Positions 57,115 to 64,000 of a stretch of 64,000 nucleotides of DNA are shown here, one piece after another. A model generated the notes under the pieces. The model was not told where the DNA came from. It saw nothing but the letters and a program-made list of their open reading frames with translations, and did not search any database. Where the stretch lies: NCBI GenBank assembly GCA_016197225.1, contig JACPWC010000029.1, forward strand, positions 1 to 64,000, written 5' to 3'. This DNA is from Chloroflexota bacterium (GTDB lineage Bacteria > Chloroflexota > Anaerolineae > Anaerolineales > VGOW01). The translations under genes and the position numbers were made by a program. The first letter of the stretch is position 1; each line of letters opens with the position of its first letter.

Positions 57115-58644
57115 CTACTCGGCAGGCGTTGCCTCTGGCGTTTCAGCCTGCGGTTCAATGGCCTCAGTAATAAGCGGGTCAGTGACCAGGACTTCAGGCT
57201 CGGCGACAGCTTCAGCTTCGGCAGTTGCTTCGGGAATCTCCGGCGCTTCGCCCTTGGCAATTGCCACCAGCCGTTGGGCGGCCCGTTCGCTCAACAAGTC
57301 CAGCCGCACCGAGCGGTGGCCGTTCTCAGTGTTCAGAATCTTCAAATACTTCTCGGCGTCCGGCCCGAAAGGAGTCACCATGAGGGCAATGCGCTCGTCA
57401 ATCTCCTCGTGCGACACTTCCACCTTCTCCAGTTCGATCACTTTGCTAAGAACCAGTGCTCGGCGCAGGCGCTCGTTGGCCGTCGGCTGGAGATCCTCCC
57501 TGAGTTTCTCTGTCGTCAGGTCTTGAATCTTCATGTAGTCTTCGAGCGTCAGGCGTTGCTCGCGCAAGCGGCGATCCAGGTCTTCCACCAGCCCGTCCAC
57601 TTCTTCTTTCAACAAAACCGGCGGATACTTAATCATCGCCCCGGCCACAATCGTGTCCATCACCGCCCGGCTGTACTCGTCGTCAACCCGGCGCTTGGCC
57701 CGCCTCAGCAGGTCATCGCCCACTTCGGTTCGCATGTCGGCCAGCGACTCATAATCACCCAGCGACTTCGCTAGTTCATCGTCCCACTCGGGCAAAGTTC
57801 GAAGCTTGACATCGTTGCACTTCACGTCAAATTTGGCCGTCTGGCCGCGCAACTGTTCGTTGGCATAATCGTCGGGGAAGACCAACTCAAAGTGGCGCTC
57901 GTCGCCCACGTTCATGCCAAGCACTTTTTCGTTGAAGCCCGGCATCGGCCAATCTACTTTGCTGTCGAGCAAAACTTCGACATCCTTGTCGTCCATTAGA
58001 AATTCTTCGACCGGGCCGGACGGTTCAACCACCGACTCGGTGGAGGCCGGGTCGGCGGCCTCACCGGCCTCTTCCGGTTTGGCCGCCTCTTCAGTGGGGA
58101 CGTCCGGCTCGTCTTTCGCCGTCGCCGGCAACATCGCCGCCGCTTTAATGTCCAGCTTGACCACGTCGCCCAACTGAGAAGGCCGCTCCACCGGCTCCAG
58201 GACGGCCTGCGTTTCGCGCATACTTTCCAGCGCTTCATTGATGGCGTCTTCGTTCACCATGGCCGGGGTGTAGCCAAAGCGCGTCGAACGATACGCGCCC
58301 AGGTCAATTTCAGGCTTGAGCGGCACGTTGAAGGTGAAGACGACCGGCTCGAGTTTGACATCGGTCAGCGCGCCGGGCGCGATCGGGTCGAGCTTGGTTT
58401 CCTCGAGCGCGGCCTGGTAGACTCTCTGGCCGAGTTCGTCGAGCGCTTCTTCCCACACCGCCCCCTCGCCAAACTGGCGCTTGATAATTTCGTAAGGGGC
58501 CTTGCCCTTGCGGAAGCCGGGGATGTTGTATTTTTGCGCCAGCCGTTTGGCGGCGGCGCGCTTGGCCTTGTCCACCTGCTCCGCGTCCACTTCAACCGTC
58601 ATTTGGACTTCGCAGGTCTCAAGGGGTGTTTGTTCAATTTTCAA
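57115..58644 (-). CDS. tig: Trigger factor with an acidic insert
   Basis: The N-terminal ribosome-binding domain carries GFRKGKAP (signature GFRxGKxP). The FKBP-like domain and C-terminal helical arms follow (EEVDGLVEDLDRRLREQRLTLEDYM). It is a ribosome-bound folding chaperone. At 509 residues it exceeds the usual 430-450 because of an acidic Ala/Glu/Pro insert (about residues 170-212) in the FKBP domain and an acidic tail after residue 475. The start is TTG with GGAAGGAA upstream. Confidence 0.92.
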   Translation of the reverse strand: MKIEQTPLETCEVQMTVEVDAEQVDKAKRAAAKRLAQKYNIPGFRKGKAPYEIIKRQFGEGAVWEEALDELGQRVYQAALEETKLDPIAPGALTDVKLEPVVFTFNVPLKPEIDLGAYRSTRFGYTPAMVNEDAINEALESMRETQAVLEPVERPSQLGDVVKLDIKAAAMLPATAKDEPDVPTEEAAKPEEAGEAADPASTESVVEPSGPVEEFLMDDKDVEVLLDSKVDWPMPGFNEKVLGMNVGDERHFELVFPDDYANEQLRGQTAKFDVKCNDVKLRTLPEWDDELAKSLGDYESLADMRTEVGDDLLRRAKRRVDDEYSRAVMDTIVAGAMIKYPPVLLKEEVDGLVEDLDRRLREQRLTLEDYMKIQDLTTEKLREDLQPTANERLRRALVLSKVIELEKVEVSHEEIDERIALMVTPFGPDAEKYLKILNTENGHRSVRLDLLSERAAQRLVAIAKGEAPEIPEATAEAEAVAEPEVLVTDPLITEAIEPQAETPEATPAE

Positions 58645-58674
58645 CGAGGGAGTTCCTTCCTGATGCGTGAACGC

Positions 58675-58724
58675 CTGGTCTTTCTGCCGTTCACGCGAAT
58701 TAAGCTTTGAGCGGGGGGATTATA
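58675..58724 (-). promoter_or_regulatory. tig promoter and leader hairpin
   Basis: On the - strand TATAAT (58724-58719) lies 75 bases upstream of the TTG start. The leader then folds GCGTGAACG (58675-58683) with CGTTCACGC (58688-58696 on the + strand) into a perfect 9-bp hairpin with a four-base loop core just upstream of the ribosome-binding site, which could modulate translation. Confidence 0.4.
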
Positions 58725-58790
58725 GCATGGGGAAGATAGGGTTGGGGAGGGTTGGAGTTAGAAGTTCAGGTTGAAGAAAAAAATTGTCAG

Positions 58791-59057
58791 TTATTTTCTT
58801 CCATTGAGAATAAGTGCCCCGACAAATAGTAAAAGGTCAACCAACATTAGACGTTGTAGGACAAGCCACAACCACATGATGTTTTTGATGTCCAACTTGT
58901 CAGCTCTTTGCCAGCCTTCTCTATAAGCATCATATTTACCGCGAGCCTTCCACTCACCATCGTTTTCTAGCCTGCTTTTTACATATGACTGGCAAGCAAA
59001 GTTTCCTGCGAATATTGCTATTAATGAGAAGAAAAGAATGTTCAGAATTGTATACAC
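58791..59057 (-). CDS. Small two-helix membrane protein, AT-rich
   Basis: An 88-residue protein with a helix at residues 4-23 (ILNILFFSLIAIFAGNFACQ), a charged middle (GEWKARGKYDAYREGWQRAD) and a second helix at about 60-85. No family is recognised. Its base composition is clearly more AT-rich than neighbouring genes, which suggests recent acquisition. There is no strong ribosome-binding site. Confidence 0.55.
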   Translation of the reverse strand: MYTILNILFFSLIAIFAGNFACQSYVKSRLENDGEWKARGKYDAYREGWQRADKLDIKNIMWLWLVLQRLMLVDLLLFVGALILNGRK

Positions 59058-59196
59058 TTGCGGCTACACCTCATTTCTGGCATCGAAGTTTCTAGGCTTT
59101 CATACTGAACAAGGTATCTCGGAATGACATGGCAGAGGGTCTTTTCAATCCTCAAAACTCTTTAGGTTTGAAACATTCTCGCGAAGCGTCCTTATT

Positions 59197-59667
59197 CTAA
59201 CTCCCCCCGCCTTCCGTAATCCCCCTCCTCGCCCGAATCACATTGATGCCGTTGCGTGCTTGTTGCAAATTGCGCTCAAGCTGGCCTTCCAGGTCGGTGA
59301 GGCTCTCCAGCACGTAACTGTCGGCGTCGGCGCGAATGGCTTCGGCCTCCTGCTTGGCCCGCTCGATGATCTGGTCGGACTTGTTCTGGGCGGCGATGGC
59401 CACGTTCTCGCGCAGGAGCATCTTCTCGCGCTCCTCGCGGGCCACCATCAGCGTACGCTCGGCCTCCTCTTTGGCCTGAGCCATAATCTTATCCTTGTCG
59501 GCCAGCGTCTTCTGGGCCTTCTTCACCTCGTCCGGGATTGACACCCGCATCTGATCGATCAGGTCAATCAACCGGTCTTCGTCAATCACAATATTGTGCG
59601 TCAGCGGCACCTGCCGGGCGCTGTTCACCAGTTCTTCCAGCCGGTCTACGAGATGAAGAATGTCCAT
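59197..59667 (-). CDS. Coiled-coil protein of unknown function
   Basis: A 156-residue soluble protein: an N-terminal segment (MDILHLVDRLEELVNSARQVP) followed by a long helix (about residues 45-140) rich in Ala, Glu, Lys and Arg with heptad character (AKEEAERTLMVAREEREKML). It resembles the DivIVA/V-ATPase E-subunit class of coiled coils, but no specific family motif is seen. It precedes coaD-recG in reverse order on the same strand with a repeat element between. Confidence 0.65.
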   Translation of the reverse strand: MDILHLVDRLEELVNSARQVPLTHNIVIDEDRLIDLIDQMRVSIPDEVKKAQKTLADKDKIMAQAKEEAERTLMVAREEREKMLLRENVAIAAQNKSDQIIERAKQEAEAIRADADSYVLESLTDLEGQLERNLQQARNGINVIRARRGITEGGGS

Positions 59668-59784
59668 AGTTGTTCTCCCATCAATCTACAATTTAGAACG
59701 CAGATTCCTTCCGAAAATGATCAGCGAAAACCAGCGTTCCATCTGCGTTCATCCGCGTCCTGATCACTACTTGGCCGTAAGAGA

Positions 59785-59905
59785 GCGTCTGAAAATTCAA
59801 GCCAGGCACGCTGAGCCTGTCGAAGCGGGCCGAGCCGGGCCGACTTCGCACCCTTCGACAAGCTCAGGGGGCTTGTTTTGGTTGCCAGAGCGATTTTTCA
59901 GACGC
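59785..59905 (+). repeat. Composite nested inverted repeat (MITE-like)
   Basis: Outer arms GCGTCTGAAAAT (59785-59796) and TTTTTCAGACGC (59894-59905) enclose inner arms CTGAGCCTGTCGAAG (59811-59825) and CTTCGACAAGCTCAG (59853-59867, one G-U). Total span is about 120 bases with no coding capacity. No target-site duplication is clear. Confidence 0.75.
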
Positions 59906-59919
59906 ACTCTAAGATTATT

Positions 59920-60447
59920 CTAATCACGCAAGGCCGTCATCGGCACGACGGTCTGGCCGTCGCCCAGTTCCTTGAACCGCCGTTTAAGAGCCTCTTCCAC
60001 CACCGGCGGCACCATCGAACTCACATTGCCGCTCAGGGCCGCAATCTCGCGCACCGTCGTCGAACTCAAGAACGTATGTTGCTCGCGGGTGACCAGCGCG
60101 CACACTTCCACTTCCGGCGACAGGCGATGATTGGCCAGGGCCATGCGGAACTCGTGCTCAAAGTCGGAGAACACCCGCAAGCCGCGCAAGATCACTTTGG
60201 CCCCAACCTGCTGGCAAAAGTCCACCGTCAGGCCGCTGTAGCCCACAATTTCAATATTCGAGTGATTGTTGAACACCGCCCGAACCAGCGACAGCCGGTC
60301 TTCGGGCGAAAACAGCAACGACTTCAACGGCTTGTCGTAGACGGCCACAATCAGCTTGTCGAAAATCGCGGCCCCTCGGTTGGCAATATCAATATGCCCA
60401 TAGTGAATCGGGTCAAACGTTCCTGGAAAGATGGCGGTGATGCCCAT
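59920..60447 (-). CDS. coaD: Pantetheine-phosphate adenylyltransferase
   Basis: FPGTFDPIHYGHIDIANR contains the nucleotidyltransferase HxGH motif. TVDFCQQVGAKVILRGLR and FLSSTTVREIAALSGNVSSMVPP are CoaD motifs. It makes dephospho-CoA from phosphopantetheine and ATP. Its start abuts the recG stop region by one base, so it is coupled to recG. The 175-residue length is slightly above the usual 160, due to a C-terminal tail. Confidence 0.93.
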   Translation of the reverse strand: MGITAIFPGTFDPIHYGHIDIANRGAAIFDKLIVAVYDKPLKSLLFSPEDRLSLVRAVFNNHSNIEIVGYSGLTVDFCQQVGAKVILRGLRVFSDFEHEFRMALANHRLSPEVEVCALVTREQHTFLSSTTVREIAALSGNVSSMVPPVVEEALKRRFKELGDGQTVVPMTALRD

Positions 60448-63086
60448 TAGCTAACGTCTCCTGCCCCATCAAGTCCCTGCCAAAACGCGGCCAGCTTCTC
60501 GGCCAGCAGGGCATGCTCCGGCTTCTCCAAATTCGGGTCGGCGGTGAAGAGCGTCTCGGCCTCTCTTCGGGCCAGATTAATGAGCGGCAGGTCGGTGAGC
60601 TTAGCCAGCCGCAGATCGCCGAACCCGGCCTGACGCGTGCCCAAAAATTCGCCGGGGCCGCGCAAGTCCAAATCCTTCTCGGCCAGCACGAAGCCGTCCT
60701 GTGTCTGTTCCATCGCCTTCAATCTTGCGTCGCCTTCGCCTTTAGAATCCATCCCCAGGTCGGAGGCCAGCAAACAATACGACTTGTGCTCACCGCGCCC
60801 CACCCGGCCCCGGAACTGATGTAATTGCGCCAGGCCAAAACGGTTCGCGCCCTCCACCAGCATCACGCTGGCGTTTGGCACGTCCACGCCCACTTCCACC
60901 ACCGACGTTGACACCAGAATGTGGTTCTCGCCGGCGCGGAAGGCGGTCATCACCTCGTCCTTCTCGTCGGGCTTCATTCTGCCGTGAAGTAGCCCTAAGC
61001 GCAAGTCGGGGAAAACCTGCGACTGGAGACGGGCGTGTTCGTCCACGGCGGCTTTGGCTTCAATCTTGTCCGACTCTTCGACGAGCGGGCAGATGATAAA
61101 CGCCTGCCGCCCCTGCTGAATTTGCGAACGCAAGAAAGCATAGGCCCGCTCGCGCTCATTGACATAGACCACCCGAGTCTCAATGGGCTGACGGCCCGGC
61201 GGCATCTCGTCAATGATCGAGAGATCGAGATCGCCATAGACGGTGAGGGCTAGCGTTCGCGGGATCGGGGTGGCCGTCATGACTAAGAGATGCGGATTCC
61301 CGCCCTTGCCCCTCAGTTTGGCCCGCTGGGCCACGCCGAAGCGATGTTGCTCATCCACCACCACCAGCCCCAAATTGGCGAACTCTACCTTGTCCTGAAT
61401 CAATGCCTGAGTGCCGATCACGATCTTGATGGAGCCATCGCGCAAGCCAGCATAGATGGTTTGCTTTTCGGAATCAGGGGTTGAGCCGAGAAGAAGCGCG
61501 ATGGCCGAGACACCAAGTGTCTCAGAGACACTTGGTGTCTCGGCGAATGTAAGCAATTTGGAAATGTTGCGATAATGTTGCTCGGCCAGAATCGCCGTCG
61601 GGGCCATGAGGGCGGCTTGGGCGTTGCTGTTCACGGCAACCGACATCGCCAGCGCGGCCACCACGGTCTTGCCAGAACCGACGTCGCCCTGCAAGAGGCG
61701 GTTCATCGGTCGAGTCCCGGCCAGGTCGCCGCGAATGTCGGCCAGAGCGCGAGTCTGGGCGCCGGTCAGGGCGTAAGGCAGAGTCGCCACTGTGCTGTTA
61801 AGTTGCTCGTCAGCGATCGTCAACGACTGGCTCACTGCCGATTGCCACTCGGCCCGCTGGCGGCGAATGCCGAACAGAAGCAACAGCAGTTCGTCAAAGG
61901 CCAGCCGTTTGCGGGCGGCGTTCAGCAGTTCCGGGCTGTCGGGAAAGTGAATCTGCAGAAGCGCGTCGGTGTAATTAATCAAAGCGGCGCGCTCGCGGAT
62001 GCCAGCCGGCAGAGGGTCGGGCACGCGCGAGGCGGTGTAGCCCACTGCCTCAAACATCCAGCGCCGCATCAAAGGCCCGGTGATGTCTTGAGTAAGATTG
62101 TAGATGGGCACGATGCGGCCAGAGTTGAGCGAGTCGGTGTCAACGTCCTCCAGTTGAGGGGTGCGGAGCGTGAGGCGGCCCAGGTATTGATCCACCCGCC
62201 CGGCCACCTGCACCTGCTTGCCCTGAGACAGTTTGTCCACCAGCCAGGGTTGGTTGAACCACGTCAACTCAATCGCGCCCGTGCCGTCGCTCAGCACCGC
62301 CGTCACCATTTGCGACTGCCCGCTTCGAGTGCGCTTGACGTAGCTCTCCCAAACAGTGGCAATGATGGTCACTTCTTCGCCGTACTCAAGGCGATTGATT
62401 GTCTTGAGTTGCGAGTAGTCCACGTAGCGGCGCGGGAAGTAGGTGAGCGCGTCGCGCAAGGCGCTCAGGCCCAGCTTCTTTAGTTTCTCGGCCCGTTCGG
62501 GACCGACACCGCGCAAAACGGTGAGCGGCGCATCGAGGCCAACACCAGAGGGTTCGGGGCCAAGGGCCGGACGCGCAAGTGCGCCGCTTGCTGATGCCCT
62601 GCGGCGCGGCGGCGGTGGCGGACTCGGCGGCCTGGGTTTAGGACTCGGTTCTGGTGGACGAACGACGGCTTGCGCCGGGGAAGCCGCCGCTTGCTGGGGA
62701 GGTTGCGTCGGTTCTTGTCGCCGCTCGCTTCTTTCGGGCGGTCGTTGTTGTTGGCTCGGTTGTTGAGTCGGCGCTGGCCTGGAGGGCGCAGGCCGGGCTG
62801 GCGGCTGAGCGGCAGGTCGAGGGGTCGGGGGTGTTGTCGTTGCCACCGGCAGGCGGGCCAGCAAGTCACTCATCGCCTTCGCCCGGTCATCCAGCGGCGT
62901 CGCCTGATAATTTTTCATCCAGGCGACCACATCGGCAATCAGCGCTTCGTCAAGGCCGGCGTTGCGGGCTTGCTGTTCAAAGGCGGGAATGAACTTGTCA
63001 ATGCCGCCCACCATGCCTTTGTTGTCGTAACCACGCGCCGCTTCATTTTGTAAAATCTTACGGAGAGTCTCGAATGGGTTTGTCAT
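60447..63086 (-). CDS. recG: ATP-dependent DNA helicase RecG with N-terminal extension
   Basis: The wedge/OB domain (VLRGVGPERAEKLKKLGL onward) is followed by helicase motifs: I (LLQGDVGSGKT), II (DEQHR), III (MTATPIPRTLAL), V and VI (QFRGRVGRGEHKSYC). It remodels stalled forks. About 190 extra N-terminal residues hold a helical region and a long Pro/Arg/Gln-rich linker. A perfect palindrome (61505-61543) adds ETPSVSETLGVS between motif Ia and the LLLGS strand. I choose ATG 63086 over the TTG at 63089. Confidence 0.92.
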   Translation of the reverse strand: MTNPFETLRKILQNEAARGYDNKGMVGGIDKFIPAFEQQARNAGLDEALIADVVAWMKNYQATPLDDRAKAMSDLLARLPVATTTPPTPRPAAQPPARPAPSRPAPTQQPSQQQRPPERSERRQEPTQPPQQAAASPAQAVVRPPEPSPKPRPPSPPPPPRRRASASGALARPALGPEPSGVGLDAPLTVLRGVGPERAEKLKKLGLSALRDALTYFPRRYVDYSQLKTINRLEYGEEVTIIATVWESYVKRTRSGQSQMVTAVLSDGTGAIELTWFNQPWLVDKLSQGKQVQVAGRVDQYLGRLTLRTPQLEDVDTDSLNSGRIVPIYNLTQDITGPLMRRWMFEAVGYTASRVPDPLPAGIRERAALINYTDALLQIHFPDSPELLNAARKRLAFDELLLLLFGIRRQRAEWQSAVSQSLTIADEQLNSTVATLPYALTGAQTRALADIRGDLAGTRPMNRLLQGDVGSGKTVVAALAMSVAVNSNAQAALMAPTAILAEQHYRNISKLLTFAETPSVSETLGVSAIALLLGSTPDSEKQTIYAGLRDGSIKIVIGTQALIQDKVEFANLGLVVVDEQHRFGVAQRAKLRGKGGNPHLLVMTATPIPRTLALTVYGDLDLSIIDEMPPGRQPIETRVVYVNERERAYAFLRSQIQQGRQAFIICPLVEESDKIEAKAAVDEHARLQSQVFPDLRLGLLHGRMKPDEKDEVMTAFRAGENHILVSTSVVEVGVDVPNASVMLVEGANRFGLAQLHQFRGRVGRGEHKSYCLLASDLGMDSKGEGDARLKAMEQTQDGFVLAEKDLDLRGPGEFLGTRQAGFGDLRLAKLTDLPLINLARREAETLFTADPNLEKPEHALLAEKLAAFWQGLDGAGDVS
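61505..61543 (+). repeat. Perfect 39-base palindromic element inside recG, in frame
   Basis: CCGAGACACCAAGTGTCTC (61505-61523) and GAGACACTTGGTGTCTCGG (61525-61543) are exact 19-base arms around one A. The element is 39 bases, exactly 13 codons. Confidence 0.9.
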
Positions 63087-63095
63087 CAAGGTGAA

Positions 63096-63917
63096 TTATA
63101 CCGTCACCAACGCCACCCCAACCGCATCCGTTCCAGCGTGCGTGCCCAGGGCTGGCGTGGCCTGAATGAGCAAGGGCGGTGTCTGCGCTTGCGGTTTGAG
63201 GCGCTCCAGCAGTTCAACTCCCAGGTCGCCGTTGTCGCTGTACAGCACGGCCAGCCGCTCCAGGCTACCAAACGATTGCACGAGCGAGATCAGCCCGGCC
63301 TGGGCCTTGCGGCGAGTGCGCTCCTGAGAAACGGGAGTCAGCTTGTCTTCGCCGATGTCTAGCAAAGGCTTCACTTGCAGAATCGTGCCAATCGAGGCGC
63401 GAATGAGGCTGATGCGCCCGCCGCGCCGCAAGTTGTCGAGGGTGTCGAGCAAGGCGAACATTTTCAGGCGGCGGCGGACGGAGGTAATCAACGCCAGCAC
63501 GGCGTTCAGGGGCGCGCCGCCTGCGGCAGACTCGGCGGCGGCAATCACCTGCCAGCCGATGCCCATGCTCACCGTGCCGGTGTCCACCACCGTCACCCGG
63601 TCGCCAAACTTTTGCGCCGCGATCCGGGCGGCGTTGAAGATGCCGCTGAAGGCGGCGGCCAAATGCAGAGAGATGATGGGGCCGTCAGGCAACGAGTCGT
63701 AAACCTCTTCAAATTCTCCGGCGGCGGGAGCGGCGGTGGAAGGCAGAGGATCTATTGTCGGCAGGCGGCGGTAAAACTCGTCGCGGGTCATGTCCAGGCC
63801 GTCGCGATACGTCTGGCCGCCCATGACCACGACGGCTGGTACGACGCGAATGCCGAATCGTTCGACCAGGTCGGCGGGCACGTCGGCGGTGCTGTCGGTG
63901 ACGAGGCTAATCGTCAT
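63096..63917 (-). CDS. DegV family fatty-acid-binding protein
   Basis: [14 protein letters not shown] at the N-terminus, [18 protein letters not shown] (lipid head-group region), [11 protein letters not shown] and a C-terminal [13 protein letters not shown] are DegV motifs. These proteins (FakB-like) present fatty acids to a FakA kinase. I start at ATG 63917, which overlaps the stop of another DegV gene by 11 bases. No FakA is in the window. Confidence 0.9.
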   Translation of the reverse strand: MTISLVTDSTADVPADLVERFGIRVVPAVVVMGGQTYRDGLDMTRDEFYRRLPTIDPLPSTAAPAAGEFEEVYDSLPDGPIISLHLAAAFSGIFNAARIAAQKFGDRVTVVDTGTVSMGIGWQVIAAAESAAGGAPLNAVLALITSVRRRLKMFALLDTLDNLRRGGRISLIRASIGTILQVKPLLDIGEDKLTPVSQERTRRKAQAGLISLVQSFGSLERLAVLYSDNGDLGVELLERLKPQAQTPPLLIQATPALGTHAGTDAVGVALVTV

Positions 63918-64000
63918 TGTCCTCTCCTTCAAACACAATGACGCCCATCGCCTCCGGCCCAATGTAGGTTGCCAGCGACGGGCCGTATGTCACCACCGGA
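63907..64000 (-). CDS. DegV family protein, C-terminal part (runs off the window)
   Basis: The last 30 codons read [20 protein letters not shown], then [10 protein letters not shown] and TAG (63909-63907). The [15 protein letters not shown] block matches the C-terminal DegV motif. A second DegV gene therefore precedes the first and overlaps it, making a tandem pair. The rest lies beyond 64000. Confidence 0.75.
   Translation of the reverse strand, partial: PVVTYGPSLATYIGPEAMGVIVFEGEDNDD

Noticed and set aside
56386-58644. Complete tig-clpP-clpX operon
   Set aside because: clpX is not present after clpP; a HAD hydrolase and a TPR gene follow instead.
1-64000. tRNA, rRNA, transposase or phage genes
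   Set aside because: None recognised. The two truncated genes (corA, uma2) are explained by deletions without any IS nearby.

Overview
The window reads as a fragment of a GC-rich chromosome from a member of the Chloroflexota, most likely of the Anaerolineae type. This is inferred from gene content, not from a marker search. The supporting content is paired DUF2652 proteins, a KimA-TrkA-TrkA potassium block, RecG with a long N-terminal extension beside coaD, tandem DegV genes, a mosaic of glycosyltransferases, GTG and TTG starts, and ATGA gene overlaps. I see no rRNA, tRNA, CRISPR array, complete insertion sequence or phage gene, and no gene-free stretch longer than 300 bases.

Layout. 1-3053 (- strand): two DUF2652 cyclase-fold proteins and a ROK sugar kinase. 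3107-33236 (+): a HAD hydrolase, CoA-transferase, wrecked corA, cupredoxin lipoprotein, CtpA, a zinc metallopeptidase and HtrA. Then follow a flippase-like protein, kimA-trkA-trkA, mgtE, pabB-pabC, a ChbG-like deacetylase, a methyltransferase, an RCK membrane protein, an SDR fused to uma2 debris, and udk. The block ends in a cell-surface glycan cluster: four GT4 enzymes, an O-antigen-ligase/TPR protein, a VTT protein and three GT2 enzymes. 33367-38489 (-): serA, a DprE1/DprE2-like pair (polyprenyl-phospho-arabinose chemistry) and argS. 38599-44723 (+): two DinB-like paralogues separated by an AAA ATPase/DUF4276 pair with defence-system architecture, then an RmlC-like cupin, a shortened MoeA, a TrpF-like barrel and a PfkB kinase. 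44765-64000 (-): a MacAB-type exporter, zur-znuA-znuC-znuB, rlmN, a TPR protein, a NagD-like HAD, clpP, tig, a coiled-coil protein, coaD, recG and tandem degV.

The most striking feature is a dense population of short palindromic repeats of several families. Some lie between genes. At least eight lie inside open reading frames without breaking them (pabB, pabC, a GT4, the O-antigen-ligase/TPR gene, two GT2s, znuC, recG). This resembles the Rickettsia palindromic elements, which add short peptides to proteins. One family occurs both between genes and inside a GT2 gene.

Other points of note: a near-ideal promoter whose predicted transcript begins at the closing helix of a folded leader ahead of kimA; the AAA/DUF4276 pair inserted between paralogues; the DprE1-like enzyme lacking the benzothiazinone-target cysteine; decay scars in corA and uma2; and a MoeA lacking most of domain II.
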